A stretch of 64,000 bases of DNA from Paenibacillus harenae DSM 16969 (GCF_000422465.1 NZ_KE383844.1:62001-126000); one strand, 5' to 3'. Shown: positions 17,862 through 28,078, numbered from the stretch's first letter. The notes: generated by a model not told the origin, from the letters alone. Numbers and translations are program-made.

Positions 17862-18848
17862 TTATATTGATTTTGTTTGCCTGCATTTCGGAAAACTAGA
17901 ACAGCCGTAGAACGTGTTACCATCCTTGCTTTTTCGGAGAACCATTGTTGCTCCGCAAGAACAGATGATCTGTTTAGCCGCTCCAGTTTGTGCCTTGGCA
18001 GATTGCATTTCGAAATTTGCTAAATTAGTCGTTGGCGATTTGTGTTTAACTGGCTTTGCGCCAGGCTGCCATTTGCCCCAAGCTTTAAGCTTTTGTTCAA
18101 CGATAGCGCCGTGCCAATAATCAACTCTTAATTTTTCTGCTTCTTTTCTGGCTGAAGCCGTCAGATCGGATGTCGTAATGAGCAAGCTAAGAATACAGTC
18201 ATGATTGCGCTTCGCTCCAACCAGCTCTCTCACAACTGAGACACCTACCGTATTATGATCGGCATAACATTTCGCTTGCACGGCCGTCTTCTCGCCACGT
18301 TGGTCAATGATGACCAGATCCACTCCACCGTCATTTCCACCAATACCTACCTCACGCACTTGATAACCGTTGTCGCGAAAATAGAGTGCTAGAAGCCGCT
18401 CAAATTCAGCACCGGACAAATCGGTGAGTGGACTTATCAGGATTTCATTGTCACTTCTGTCTTGATACCGCTGGTTACTGGAGGGTTGTGATTTCTTAGG
18501 TTTCGATCTTCTGTTACTTTTTGTTGATCTTGCTGACTTTTTATTTGGAATGACCAGTGCACTTATAACAGCAATGATTACAAACAACAATGCTAAACCG
18601 ATAAACATTTGAGTTATACTGAATCTGTCGACTAGACTCTTAATTTCTTTATAGCGGCTTGAACAAAGGAATATGATATAGAACAATCCTATCCCTCCAG
18701 CAAGTCTAACAATGACTTCCGGTAGCCATTTCAAAAAGAAGTAGTACAACAACAAACCAACGAAACAATATACGAGCATGCACATCAACATAAAGATTAT
18801 TGGTGCTACAAGTGATTCATTTACTAACAGAGTCAATTCAGTATTCAT
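17862..18848 (-). CDS. Membrane-anchored Mrr-like restriction endonuclease with zinc-ribbon tail
   Basis: 328 residues. Three hydrophobic segments (roughly 12-37, 40-62, 78-100) are followed by a basic linker and an Mrr-type PD-(D/E)xK nuclease domain with LSGAEFERLLALYFRDNGY, the catalytic aspartate in GGNDGGVDLVII and the QAK strand in TAVQAKCYADH. The C-terminus has a topoisomerase-type zinc ribbon (CSCGATMVLRKSKDG, GCSSFPKC). Mrr-fold enzymes cut modified or foreign DNA; anchoring one in the membrane would favour action on DNA as it enters, which is inference. It stands alone at the left edge of the defence island, 1 kb from the type I system. Confidence 0.85.
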   Translation of the reverse strand: MNTELTLLVNESLVAPIIFMLMCMLVYCFVGLLLYYFFLKWLPEVIVRLAGGIGLFYIIFLCSSRYKEIKSLVDRFSITQMFIGLALLFVIIAVISALVIPNKKSARSTKSNRRSKPKKSQPSSNQRYQDRSDNEILISPLTDLSGAEFERLLALYFRDNGYQVREVGIGGNDGGVDLVIIDQRGEKTAVQAKCYADHNTVGVSVVRELVGAKRNHDCILSLLITTSDLTASARKEAEKLRVDYWHGAIVEQKLKAWGKWQPGAKPVKHKSPTTNLANFEMQSAKAQTGAAKQIICSCGATMVLRKSKDGNTFYGCSSFPKCRQTKSI

Positions 18849-19918
18849 GATACGGCCCCTTCTGAGTCAAAAGTATTGGTTCTATATGCATATAGGTTTA
18901 TTCGATGTTTGGAGTGAGCCTTCCTCCTTGATCTTGGGAATTCGACAATTTTTGATGTAAATGAAAGAATACATTGTTATGAGTAACAATGCCTTTAGAT
19001 ATGATGTATTAACAAAAGTACAGATGGGTTGTCGATTAAACAGAACAATAATAATGAGGGTACTTTTCTGGCATGTGCAAATTAGCTGACACCGGATGCC
19101 TTCAAAAAATCGATTTGCAAATCCATGGATTGGTCGAAAGTCGAAGTACGTTCACATCAATTTTATCCATTTCACAATCTCCTTTGTCTATTAAACCATC
19201 GATTGCAATATTTTATATACTTTGAATTTTAGACGGTTTAATAGACTGAAACAATCCTCATTTTGAAAGATTTTGTGCTGATGTTTATAAAGTCTAAAAA
19301 ACGATCGTTAAATAAACCGCCGGCGAAATTCATATCAATACAAAATACGAAAAAACCCAACACCATGATGATTTGATGTTGGTTTTTTTCATAAAGTTCA
19401 GAATGTTATAATTAAGATTAACTAACTAATTACACATTAGTTGCCATCTATCTCGAAGTGAAAGCTTCGTCCCTATTTTGAATTTAATTCTTATTTTTAA
19501 AATCCCTAGTAGCTGTCATTTACCTCATGCCGCCCAATAAGGTCGCAGGCTGGAACATTGTTAACAACAGTTCACGGGGGCGCAGAGATCCAGCGTTAAA
19601 GTGGTTTGTCGGGGTAACATTATTAACGGGAGATAACGGTTTTTTACGTACTTACGTTACTCTTTTGTTACCCAATTTATTAAAATCCTACCTGCGTGTA
19701 CCGTATTGTAAGGTTACGGTCATTATTTGAGCTCATCGCTGCCAGTGTGGTATGCGCGAAATCCTCCTGTGAACCGAAATGTCCGAAAGCCTGCTGTAGT
19801 GCGGGTTTTCGGACTTCGGTCTGTCTTTCCGTCTTCTCGGATTTCCGTCTATATTCTAGGGTTCGTGATCATGGATGTGATCACAATACACAATCTTGGC
19901 ACTCTTACTTGGGTTCCA
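18849..19918. other. AT-rich intergenic stretch with one hairpin
   Basis: About 1.07 kb without a credible gene. A hairpin with arms at 19357-19365 and 19374-19382 (one mismatch) is flanked by A and T runs on both sides, so it could terminate transcription from either direction, including the hsd operon. A 67-residue frame at 19527-19730 has no protein-like features. Confidence 0.5.
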
Positions 19919-21286
19919 TTACTGTGGTAACACTACTTCTTTTAGCAATTCCAATGCACTTTCTTCACTTGGATCGTTGGTACCAAGTTCACCGCGAAAG
20001 GCGCAGGCAAGGATAGATTTTTTCATCAGATCTATTTGATCGAGTAGCGGTTCCAGTTTATATTTTGCGGATTGCTCCTTTTCTATTAGGGTGTCAAGAA
20101 TACGCACGATTTCTTGCTGTTCTATGATACTGGGACAAAACACTGGGAACGCTTTTAATTGTGTAGAATTAATTGAAGCCAGATTGGTTGTCTGCTTTGA
20201 GCAACTTAAAAAGTAGGTTTTTCCGTATCGACTGCTTGCTAAATAAGCCAAATAGAAAGAGCTTAAAACTGTTGGCTCAGGACGAACGGCAAAAACATGA
20301 TTTTGATGCAAGCAAATATCTATTTCTGCTCTCCAAACAGTACCTCGTCCGAGCTTGTCATAATCACCACCCTCAGTAAATAGTACATCACCTTCTTTTA
20401 AACGATAGCGTTCAATCTTATCTTTTTCCACAGTAATTAGTTTAATTTCAGAAAGATCCAAATAGCCATCTTGGACATTCGCAACCCGTAGATAAGGCAT
20501 GGTGGTTGTAACTGAATTGATTTGTTTTCCTTTTGCTAAGCCTGTTTGAATGTATGCTAGTTTGGATAACGACATAGTCTTCCAACTATCCATACTCAGA
20601 CCATGACCTTCACGCCACTTCGCAGTGAGCTCCCCTGTAAAAGCTTTGTGTAGGATAGCAGCTTTACGTGTTTCAAAGCTATCTAAAGCATTCTGTGCCA
20701 GTTCCTTTGCCTGATCAAGCTTAGCAAACAGGCTTTCAATACGGTCAATAATTCGTTGTTGTTCAGTGATTGGCGGAAGAGGTAATGCAATGGCTTTGAT
20801 CTTCTTAACAGATAGATGCTTTACAGTAACACTCGATGTAGCATCTTGTATTTCTTTCAACTGCCGAGGCAAATAGTAAAACATATACTTATCTAGTAAT
20901 ACTCTGTCGTTTGCCGATTTAATTTTACACACACGTTGGTTAAGTAAACTTACTTCACTCTTCCATAAAGCAATATTAAAATCTCCATCCATACCAATTA
21001 AAATATCACCAGTATTAACGTGATATAACTCAGAGCATTCCTGCGATGTATACGTCTCAGTAAATCCTCGAACAATGTCCCGAATACGAATTAATGGAAA
21101 TCCATCCGAGGGTTTGTTGGAGAACAAGCCTGAGTTAAATGAAAAGCCACTTAATGTATCGATAAAATTCTCTAATTTCGTCCAAACCCAATTCGCAGGC
21201 ACTTCATACGGTTGCTCATCCTCTGCCAAAATCGCCTGTTCTAATAATTCTTCTGCAGATAGATTCTGCTTCTTCCCCTTAGCCAT
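19919..21286 (-). CDS. hsdS: Type I restriction-modification specificity subunit HsdS
   Basis: 455 residues. Two target recognition domains are arranged in tandem: the first begins around NWVWTKLENFIDTLSGFSF and the second around KTMSLSKLAYIQTGLAKG, each followed by a conserved helical spacer (LPLPPITEQQRIIDRIESLF and then SIIEQQEIVRILDTLI). Each domain reads one half of a bipartite recognition sequence, which cannot be predicted here. The start overlaps the hsdM stop by one base. The gene closes the hsdRMS operon. Confidence 0.95.
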   Translation of the reverse strand: MAKGKKQNLSAEELLEQAILAEDEQPYEVPANWVWTKLENFIDTLSGFSFNSGLFSNKPSDGFPLIRIRDIVRGFTETYTSQECSELYHVNTGDILIGMDGDFNIALWKSEVSLLNQRVCKIKSANDRVLLDKYMFYYLPRQLKEIQDATSSVTVKHLSVKKIKAIALPLPPITEQQRIIDRIESLFAKLDQAKELAQNALDSFETRKAAILHKAFTGELTAKWREGHGLSMDSWKTMSLSKLAYIQTGLAKGKQINSVTTTMPYLRVANVQDGYLDLSEIKLITVEKDKIERYRLKEGDVLFTEGGDYDKLGRGTVWRAEIDICLHQNHVFAVRPEPTVLSSFYLAYLASSRYGKTYFLSCSKQTTNLASINSTQLKAFPVFCPSIIEQQEIVRILDTLIEKEQSAKYKLEPLLDQIDLMKKSILACAFRGELGTNDPSEESALELLKEVVLPQ

Positions 21287-22704
21287 TAGCGACTAACCTC
21301 CAATGACTTCAGTTCCTTTACAACGCTCATGATCAAGTCGACTGCTTCCTCAAGCTGCGCTACGACTTCTTCTCCACTCTCAATCGGGTCTGGGAGGTCA
21401 TCATAGTCCAGAACACTATCATCACGAATAAGCCCAAGATCAAGGTTGTTGCTTTTCTCACGAATTTGCTCACGAGTGAATACATTCCAACGCTCATCCT
21501 GCACCTTGTGACGGTCATCCGCAATATATGCCTCTATAAATGCATTAAAATGTTCAGCCTTGAGCGGGTTCGTTTTTCCGAAAGAAGGCATATTGGTGCG
21601 CAAATCATAGAACCATACTTCTTTCGTATTGTCCTTATCGGACTTGCCGCGCGTAAAGAAGAGCACATTAGTCTTAACGCCCTGTGCATAGAAGATCCCC
21701 TTAGGCAGACGCAGAATCGTATGCAAGTTACACTTCTCCATCAAGTCGTTACGGATAGAAGCACCATCACCGTCTGCAAATAGCACGTTATCTGGAAGAA
21801 CAACAGCTGCACGTGCTTCGTTGTTTGCTTTCAAGCTGCGGTAAATATGCTGCAAGAAGTTTAACTGTTTATTGGATGTCAGGTAAGTGAGATCGTCACG
21901 AGTCGCACGCTCGCCGCCTTTTTTCGTTCCGAATGGCGGATTCGTAAGTACAACATCAAAGTCTTTCATTGTCTTCCCTTGATTAGACAATGTATCGCCC
22001 AGCTTGATTGGTCCTTCAATATCATGCAACATCGCATTCATCAAGGCTAAACGATGGGTTTCATGCACAAGCTCAGAACCAGAGAATGCATGTTTTCGCT
22101 GGAATTCCTGTAATTCAGGCGATAGAGCAAACAGGTCATCGGTCTGATCCTTTACATAACGGTCTGCGGCGATCATGAAACCGAATGTACCACATGCTGG
22201 GTCATTGCACCGTTCCCCTGGTTGCGGATCAACAAGCTTATTCATCACGTCAATCAAGACGCGTGGGGTAAAGTACTGGCCAGCACCAGACTTCTTCTCG
22301 TTTGCATTTTTCTCAAGCAAGCCCTCATACAGGTTGCCTAATCCTTCTTCTTTGGCCGAATACCAATCGAGTGCGTCAATCGAAGTAATGAGCTTCTCCA
22401 AGTTCTTTGGCTCCTCGATATTCGAGGAAGCACCTGCATAAATCTCACGTACTCGACCCTTGGTATCCTCACCTAAGTGGTTGAGCAATTCCTTATAGAA
22501 CTTCTTAAGCTCAATGCCTTTTGGCTTTAGTAAGTGATCCCATCGATACTTCTCTGGGATTTGTGCCTCCGTATCGGTTTCTTTCGCCATCTTCAAAAAC
22601 AGGATATAAGTAAGCTCCGTTACATACTGATGATACGTAATGCCGTCATCTCGTAGAACATTACATAGGTTCCATAGTTTAGATACGATCTCTTGGTTGT
22701 TCAC
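21286..22704 (-). CDS. hsdM: Type I restriction-modification DNA methyltransferase HsdM
   Basis: 472 residues. N-terminal HsdM helical domain (LWNLCNVLRDDGITYHQYVT), then the N6-adenine methyltransferase core with GAGQYFTPR, the SAM-binding DPACGTFGF and the catalytic NPPF in VVLTNPPFGTKKGG. With HsdS it modifies host DNA; with HsdR added it restricts unmodified DNA. It overlaps hsdR by four bases (ATGA) and hsdS by one base. All key motifs are intact. Confidence 0.97.
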   Translation of the reverse strand: MNNQEIVSKLWNLCNVLRDDGITYHQYVTELTYILFLKMAKETDTEAQIPEKYRWDHLLKPKGIELKKFYKELLNHLGEDTKGRVREIYAGASSNIEEPKNLEKLITSIDALDWYSAKEEGLGNLYEGLLEKNANEKKSGAGQYFTPRVLIDVMNKLVDPQPGERCNDPACGTFGFMIAADRYVKDQTDDLFALSPELQEFQRKHAFSGSELVHETHRLALMNAMLHDIEGPIKLGDTLSNQGKTMKDFDVVLTNPPFGTKKGGERATRDDLTYLTSNKQLNFLQHIYRSLKANNEARAAVVLPDNVLFADGDGASIRNDLMEKCNLHTILRLPKGIFYAQGVKTNVLFFTRGKSDKDNTKEVWFYDLRTNMPSFGKTNPLKAEHFNAFIEAYIADDRHKVQDERWNVFTREQIREKSNNLDLGLIRDDSVLDYDDLPDPIESGEEVVAQLEEAVDLIMSVVKELKSLEVSR

Positions 22705-25700
22705 GCTGATTGTCCCCTGTCTTCAAATAAATACTGATTCAAGTCTGTAATAATGGTACCGAGTTGTTCGCGAAAAATCTTATTAATGCGATTATATCCG
22801 CCCTGATTCTTAAATGCACCCGTGTTAAATACATCACGGTCCAGAATCGGTTCGTGCAACAATACCATTTCAATTCTCTGAAGCCAATCCAGTTCCATCT
22901 TATTAAAGGAGTGCTTCTCCTTCAGCTTGGTAATCGCATGTTTCGTGCGTTCTGCTCGACTGACGAGTGCAGATCCAAGTGCTTCCTTGCGAATAAAGCT
23001 AATGATATCCGCTGTAATGTCCTCATTGGACAGCTGCTTCCATGCGGTATTCAGCTGTTGTTCTGTAAACCCTTCGCGATCTAGCTCCAATCGCAGGCTC
23101 TTCAAGCTTTCCCGCGTAAGATCGCTAGGCCTTGTACAAACCACTTGGAGCGCGGCGATTTTATTCATGTTGTTCGTAATAAATGCTTTGAACTCATCCA
23201 AGTAATCTTTCGGCTTTAAGCCTTTGCCATAGCCGCGTTCATGAGAGACAAGCTCATCCTCTTTATCCGAAATCACCACTGCTCTTGGCTTACCTCTGCC
23301 GCCTTCATTCATGATATCAAAGACTTTCCGATATTCAAGTACATAGGCTTTTGCTTCTTCTGCAGGCATGTGTTTGACTTTCTCGATGAACTGGTCTGGT
23401 GTGTCACCTTGCGCAATGTCTCGGAAGTGGACCATGGCATCTTTGGTCATGTTCCTCTTCTTACGCTGCAGCTTCGCCACAATAAGATCAATTTGATTTT
23501 GCAGCTGCTTCTCGGTCAGCAACGCTTCAAGTCCATCCAGTAAATCATCAAAAGATGTAGAAGGCTGAATCACTACTTGTTTCATCGTATTAACATCCTC
23601 AAGCGATTCATACACGCCAACTGGATCATAGATTTCAAAATGCGTCTTGCCGATCTCAGGGCAGAGACGTGTAGCCCGACCCATCATCTGTTCAAAGAGG
23701 ATACGTGACTTGACCCGTCGCATAAAGACAAGAGTAGTAATTTTAGGCACATCAATACCTGTCGTTAAGAGATCAACCGTAACGACGATATTGGGATAGC
23801 GTTCATTCTTGAAGCGTTTGATCGCTTCCATGACTTTCTTAGGATTCCCACCGCCGATGCTGCCTGTGATCTTCATGGCCGCATCGTTGTCTACACCGTA
23901 AGGCTCGTAAATTTCTTTGAGCAGTTTTACGATGACATCGGCATGGCTATCATCAACGGCAAAGATCAGCGTCTTCGCGTCGCCCTCTGGATTGATGTCC
24001 TGAGCAACTTCAGTCAATATGGTACGATTGAAGTTCTCCGTGATGACCTGGCGGTTAAACTTCTCCACATCGAATTTTAACTCATCATCCAGCTCGCCAC
24101 TATTTGTAATTTCTCCCGTTACAGGATCGTAAATCGGGACAACTTCACCTTTCTGATAGGTGATACCTTCTTTGCTTAGCTTGGTAACAATCGTATGCGG
24201 TGCATCATGATCGACAAGATAGCCTTCGACTACAGCACGACGATACGTGTAATTGAACACAGGTTGACCAAAAATCTGCGTCGTTTGAATGGCTGGCGTA
24301 GCCGTCAAGCCAATTTTGACCGCATTAAAGTAATCGATGACCGCGCTATACTTGCTCATGTATTCTTCCTGGTTTCGATATAGCAGCTCGTCGTCGCTCA
24401 TGTCCTTGTCCAAGATATAGCCGCGGTGCGCTTCATCTACAATAATAAGGTCGTAGTCGGAAACAGCAGGAATGGTTTCACCCTCGTTGTAGAGTACACG
24501 CTTGACCAAGCTTTGTACGGTGGCGACATGCACCTTGGTCTCTCTGTCGATGTCTTTGTCGCTGAGCTCCTTGATGTTGTAGATGTTATCCAGCGTCATG
24601 AGCTCTTCGATTTTGACTTCCTTGAACACATCCTGTGCCTGTTCGCCAAGTGAAGTGCGGTCAACTAGGAACAAGATGCGCTGGAAACGGCCAGATTTCA
24701 AGAAACGATACAACATCCCCAAAATCGTTCGCGTCTTACCTGTTCCCGTAGCCATCGATAGAAGTACTTTGTCCTGTCCATTGATAATGGCTTGTTCAGC
24801 GGCTTCAATCGCTTCAATCTGGTATTCGCGAAGGTTGAGGCCATCTGGGTCACGCAGCAAATCATAAGGTGTTGCACCCAGGGCTTGATTAGCTGTATCC
24901 GTATCATTATTCAACAACTCTGTAATGCCATCTGGACTCATCCAGCCTTGAAGGGCTTTGGAGATATTCGATTGTTTACGCACATCGAGGAACCAGATCC
25001 CCGATTTTGTCTCAAGCTGCTTCAAGTACTTTCGACCATTCGTTGCAAATACAAAAGGTACTTTATACTGACTCCAATTACCCACCTGATAAGCCGCATG
25101 TTCTTCACTTACGGATTGTGCATACTCCTTGCACTGGTTATCGATTACGGATGGAATATCGGTGTACTGACGCTTCGCTTCAATAATACCGACCAATTGA
25201 AGCCCAACAAATAAAGCGTAATCGGCATAACCAGGTTTACCGCTGGAATTGCGTGTCGGCCATTCAGCAATCGCAAGGTTACGGCCTTTTTGTGGTCGAG
25301 TGCCTTTCGAATATCGCAAATGAACCGTATCTGCATCCCATCCAACCTTGCGTAGCTGCTCGTCGATAATATACCTCGTTTGCGCCTCGGAAAGTTGAAG
25401 CTGCTGAGCTGCGCGACTTCCTCTCGAGGTACGTTCCTCAATCGTCATCGTTTGGGCTACTTTAGCTTGTTCAGCAAGCCTCGTCAGTTCTTCAATCCTA
25501 GCTTCTTTATCACGAAGGATCGCTTCGTAATCAATCTTAGCTTGAGACTTTTCAAGAGGCAAAACAAACCGCTCAGGCTTATACTGCCAATCTCCATAAG
25601 TTTGCATAAACCATATGCTTAGTTCGTGGGCCATACCCATAAGAACTTTAGATTGTTCTAGCGAATCGTAGTTCTTATGTACGGCTTTATTCCGAGCCAT

Positions 25701-25964
25701 ACGCAAGCTATATAAGATATCATCAATTTCGCGTGGCAGCAGTCCTTGCCCCTTCAACAGCTTAATGCGATTTGCATGCGTGTTGTCGTAGCTTGGAGGT
25801 TGAATGCTATCAAGTTGCATCATGAGGTTGACGATCGTTTCGCCCATTAACCCTAACTTGATCAAGCATGAATTAGAATCCGAATAAAGATATTCTTCAG
25901 CGGTTGCGCCTATTTGAGCAAGTACAGGAAAGTTGTTGTCTAAGAACGTAAAATTAGACTCCAT
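22701..25964 (-). CDS. hsdR: Type I restriction endonuclease subunit HsdR
   Basis: 1087 residues. The N-terminus is a DUF4145-like helical segment (NLMMQLD, MARNKAVHKNY), followed by the PD-(D/E)xK nuclease domain (YADYALF, VGIIEAKRQ with the catalytic E-x-K), then a superfamily 2 translocase with Walker A MATGTGKTRT, DEAH box LIIVDEAHRGY and the C-terminal helicase motifs (VDLLTTGIDVP, QMMGRATR). It translocates DNA and cuts at a distance. First gene of the operon; GAGGAGGAGAAG precedes the ATG. It appears intact. Confidence 0.97.
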   Translation of the reverse strand: MESNFTFLDNNFPVLAQIGATAEEYLYSDSNSCLIKLGLMGETIVNLMMQLDSIQPPSYDNTHANRIKLLKGQGLLPREIDDILYSLRMARNKAVHKNYDSLEQSKVLMGMAHELSIWFMQTYGDWQYKPERFVLPLEKSQAKIDYEAILRDKEARIEELTRLAEQAKVAQTMTIEERTSRGSRAAQQLQLSEAQTRYIIDEQLRKVGWDADTVHLRYSKGTRPQKGRNLAIAEWPTRNSSGKPGYADYALFVGLQLVGIIEAKRQYTDIPSVIDNQCKEYAQSVSEEHAAYQVGNWSQYKVPFVFATNGRKYLKQLETKSGIWFLDVRKQSNISKALQGWMSPDGITELLNNDTDTANQALGATPYDLLRDPDGLNLREYQIEAIEAAEQAIINGQDKVLLSMATGTGKTRTILGMLYRFLKSGRFQRILFLVDRTSLGEQAQDVFKEVKIEELMTLDNIYNIKELSDKDIDRETKVHVATVQSLVKRVLYNEGETIPAVSDYDLIIVDEAHRGYILDKDMSDDELLYRNQEEYMSKYSAVIDYFNAVKIGLTATPAIQTTQIFGQPVFNYTYRRAVVEGYLVDHDAPHTIVTKLSKEGITYQKGEVVPIYDPVTGEITNSGELDDELKFDVEKFNRQVITENFNRTILTEVAQDINPEGDAKTLIFAVDDSHADVIVKLLKEIYEPYGVDNDAAMKITGSIGGGNPKKVMEAIKRFKNERYPNIVVTVDLLTTGIDVPKITTLVFMRRVKSRILFEQMMGRATRLCPEIGKTHFEIYDPVGVYESLEDVNTMKQVVIQPSTSFDDLLDGLEALLTEKQLQNQIDLIVAKLQRKKRNMTKDAMVHFRDIAQGDTPDQFIEKVKHMPAEEAKAYVLEYRKVFDIMNEGGRGKPRAVVISDKEDELVSHERGYGKGLKPKDYLDEFKAFITNNMNKIAALQVVCTRPSDLTRESLKSLRLELDREGFTEQQLNTAWKQLSNEDITADIISFIRKEALGSALVSRAERTKHAITKLKEKHSFNKMELDWLQRIEMVLLHEPILDRDVFNTGAFKNQGGYNRINKIFREQLGTIITDLNQYLFEDRGQSA

Positions 25965-26270
25965 TCTTCTCCTCCTCTATTGACCATGTCAGATGTTATT
26001 TATTGTTCAGATCATTGATAAGCACGATTATCTGTATCCGAATAAAACACAAAGCAGTTATTAAGTCTCAAGCACTATTCCTAATTCGTCATATAAAGGT
26101 TGAATTCCTTCATCCGACAATAATAGGGGGACCGCCAACAAAACGCGGATTTCGTACGTTAAACCGGCAATGCCTGTAAAATAAGCATTTTGCCGAATGC
26201 TAAGAATGCAGCACAAGATCAATTGTGTTGTATTCTTTGAGATAGGATTTCAAAAATTGAATAAATAAAA

Positions 26271-26301
26271 AATAACAGCACTTAGTTCCAATGCTGTTAT
26301 T
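26271..26301 (-). terminator. Terminator of the kinase operon
   Basis: AATAACAGCA and TGCTGTTATT (26271-26280 with 26292-26301) form a 10-bp stem followed on the minus strand by a T-rich tract. It lies immediately behind the 63-residue gene. The rest of the 340-bp gap up to hsdR holds nothing recognisable. Confidence 0.8.
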
Positions 26302-26303
26302 TC

Positions 26304-26495
26304 TTATTTCAATTTTTTATTTTTATCAATAGGTACAAACGTAGCATATCCATTACCCATATCTTGAATGATTATATTATCCTTCATATCAACCGCACCA
26401 CTTTTAATAAGTCTTTCGTGTCGAGTTTTACTTGAAAAGGGGTTAGCTAGTTGATGTCTGGACTGTAATTTGTTTTTCATCACAATTTTAGCCAT
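26304..26495 (-). CDS. Small hypothetical protein (63 aa) of the kinase module
   Basis: 63 residues, basic N-terminal half (MAKIVMKNKLQSRHQLANPF) and a C-terminal half that looks like two beta-strands (NIIIQDMGNGYATFVPIDKN). AAGGAGG precedes the ATG at a proper distance, and a terminator follows the stop, which supports a real gene. It lies 41 bp behind the kinase gene in the same direction. No family recognised; it could be the kinase's substrate or a regulator, which is only a guess from position. Confidence 0.55.
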   Translation of the reverse strand: MAKIVMKNKLQSRHQLANPFSSKTRHERLIKSGAVDMKDNIIIQDMGNGYATFVPIDKNKKLK

Positions 26496-26536
26496 TCAAC
26501 TCAGCCTCCTTATGAATTACATCGACATCAAAAGTA

Positions 26537-27592
26537 TTATTTTTTAAGGTTTTCGTAATCGTATATTAACTTAGCTACTTTTTTAAAGGCTTCTTCTTGA
26601 TTTTTATATCCGTCAGAATCCCATTTCGTTATTTTAGAGGTTTTAGTAGTGGACTTGCTATATTGTTTTCCAACGATGGTCCATTTACCCTTTTCCTCAG
26701 TAGCTATTATATATTTTATGGTCTTATCCTCATTAAGATCCCAAACAAATGTTCTGGTTTGATTATCTTGAGTGTATAACCAATCTAAATTTTTGTCAAT
26801 TTTACTTAGATCATTTAACATTTCAAGAACAGTGTTGTATCTACCCACAGGATTTACAGACAAAGCCTTTTTTATAACATTCTGCAATGATTTAGGTATA
26901 TGCGGAAGGAACTTATTTCTATTCGGAAAAGATCCATTTTCGATATCGGCTATTGTTGCAACTTTACGCTGGTTATTGAAATCCTCATTACCATTACACA
27001 TCCTGTATAATGTTAAACCACAATGAAAGATATCAAAATAAACGTCAAACTTGTTGACACTAAATCTTTCTGGTGCCATGTGAGGAGGATATAATTGGTC
27101 AGGTGTAGCGAACCCATTTGCATCAGTATATTTTGCTAAACCAAAATCGGTTAACAATGCTGTATTGGAATCACTAATTAGTATATTAGTCGGCTTAATA
27201 TCGAAATGAAGAAGTGCTTTGCTATGTACATAATGAAGACCACTTAAGAATTCTAATGAGTATGTAAGAATTTCTCTTACCGATAAAAATCTTTTGTTGA
27301 TTAGTGAGTTAATTGAACCATTTTTATATAACGGCATTGAGAGATAGATATTATCATCATCTTCACAAGAATAATTAAGTTCAACAATATTAGGATGTTG
27401 GCTCGCATAAAGTATCTTTGATTCGGCAAAGTAATCAGAGATTCTAAGCCTGTCTAAATCTTTTTTCTTAATGTTTTTTACCACGATATCCGTTCCTAAC
27501 TGAATATCCTCCGCGATAAATACATCAGAATTTCTACCTTCTGCACCAATGTTCCCTTTTTGTATAAATGTTAGTTTAGTTTCTACTCTCAT
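26537..27592 (-). CDS. Serine/threonine protein kinase (Hanks type)
   Basis: 351 residues. Kinase domain, residues 8 to about 270: an unusual glycine-rich loop (GNIGAEGRNSDVFIAED), the ATP-binding lysine in DIVVKNIKK, catalytic loop LLHFDIKPTNIL (HFD instead of HRD, so an RD-less kinase with Asp and Asn kept), DFG motif TDFGLAKY and the APE-like MAPERF. The last 80 residues form a separate beta-rich tail (RTFVWDLNEDKTIKYIIA, WTIVGKQYS). No membrane segment and no PASTA repeats, so it is unlike the housekeeping PrkC. It sits between a small unknown gene and a 157-residue gene, next to a type I restriction system. Confidence 0.88.
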   Translation of the reverse strand: MRVETKLTFIQKGNIGAEGRNSDVFIAEDIQLGTDIVVKNIKKKDLDRLRISDYFAESKILYASQHPNIVELNYSCEDDDNIYLSMPLYKNGSINSLINKRFLSVREILTYSLEFLSGLHYVHSKALLHFDIKPTNILISDSNTALLTDFGLAKYTDANGFATPDQLYPPHMAPERFSVNKFDVYFDIFHCGLTLYRMCNGNEDFNNQRKVATIADIENGSFPNRNKFLPHIPKSLQNVIKKALSVNPVGRYNTVLEMLNDLSKIDKNLDWLYTQDNQTRTFVWDLNEDKTIKYIIATEEKGKWTIVGKQYSKSTTKTSKITKWDSDGYKNQEEAFKKVAKLIYDYENLKK

Positions 27593-27604
27593 TTAGCTTC
27601 CCCT

Positions 27605-28078
27605 TTAAGAATTGATGGCTGCATATGCAGTTAGAGTACTTTCCCTTGATTCAGTTTTCATTGTTTCCCAACCTTCAATTTCAAGGTCTTCTGATTTTCC
27701 TTTTTCATCAATCCACTTGGTTATATCAGTGACCCTCACTTCAAGGAGTTTAGCTAATGTCCCTTTTGTTCCAAGGAAGTATTTTTCAACCGATGAATTT
27801 GCAAACAACTCTTGGACAACACCTTCAATATAGATACGGTCAGTACTTATATTCATTGAGGAGCCTTCGAATATTCGGATTCCAGCTTTTTTAACCTTAT
27901 ATTCAGCGATAATTGAGATTAGGGTTGTACGAATATAAGTTAATCTTTTAGGAACGTCCATTGCTTTTGGAACAATTATCGTATCAACCGTTTTGATTTC
28001 TACTGTTCTATCATCTTGCTGCTCCAATATTGAGTAATATATAGTTTGGGGAGAAACCCTTATGCCTATTGCTATCAC
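27605..28078 (-). CDS. Hypothetical protein, possibly of RuvC/RNase H-like fold
   Basis: 157 residues. The start MIAIGIRVSPQTIYYSILEQ and the following strand-helix pattern (RLTYIRTTLISIIAEYKVKK, then AGIRIFEG) resemble the first half of RuvC-like folds, but the first catalytic acidic residue expected after the GI is Arg, so any nuclease activity would be doubtful. The fold call is inference from secondary-structure pattern only. It is 12 bp upstream of the kinase gene in the same direction, so the two are almost surely co-expressed. AAAGGTGG precedes the ATG. Confidence 0.5.
   Translation of the reverse strand: MIAIGIRVSPQTIYYSILEQQDDRTVEIKTVDTIIVPKAMDVPKRLTYIRTTLISIIAEYKVKKAGIRIFEGSSMNISTDRIYIEGVVQELFANSSVEKYFLGTKGTLAKLLEVRVTDITKWIDEKGKSEDLEIEGWETMKTESRESTLTAYAAINS

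Noticed and set aside
19527..19730. Open frame of 67 codons in the gap beside hsdS
   Set aside because: No ribosome binding site, no protein-like composition, and it falls in AT-rich non-coding sequence.
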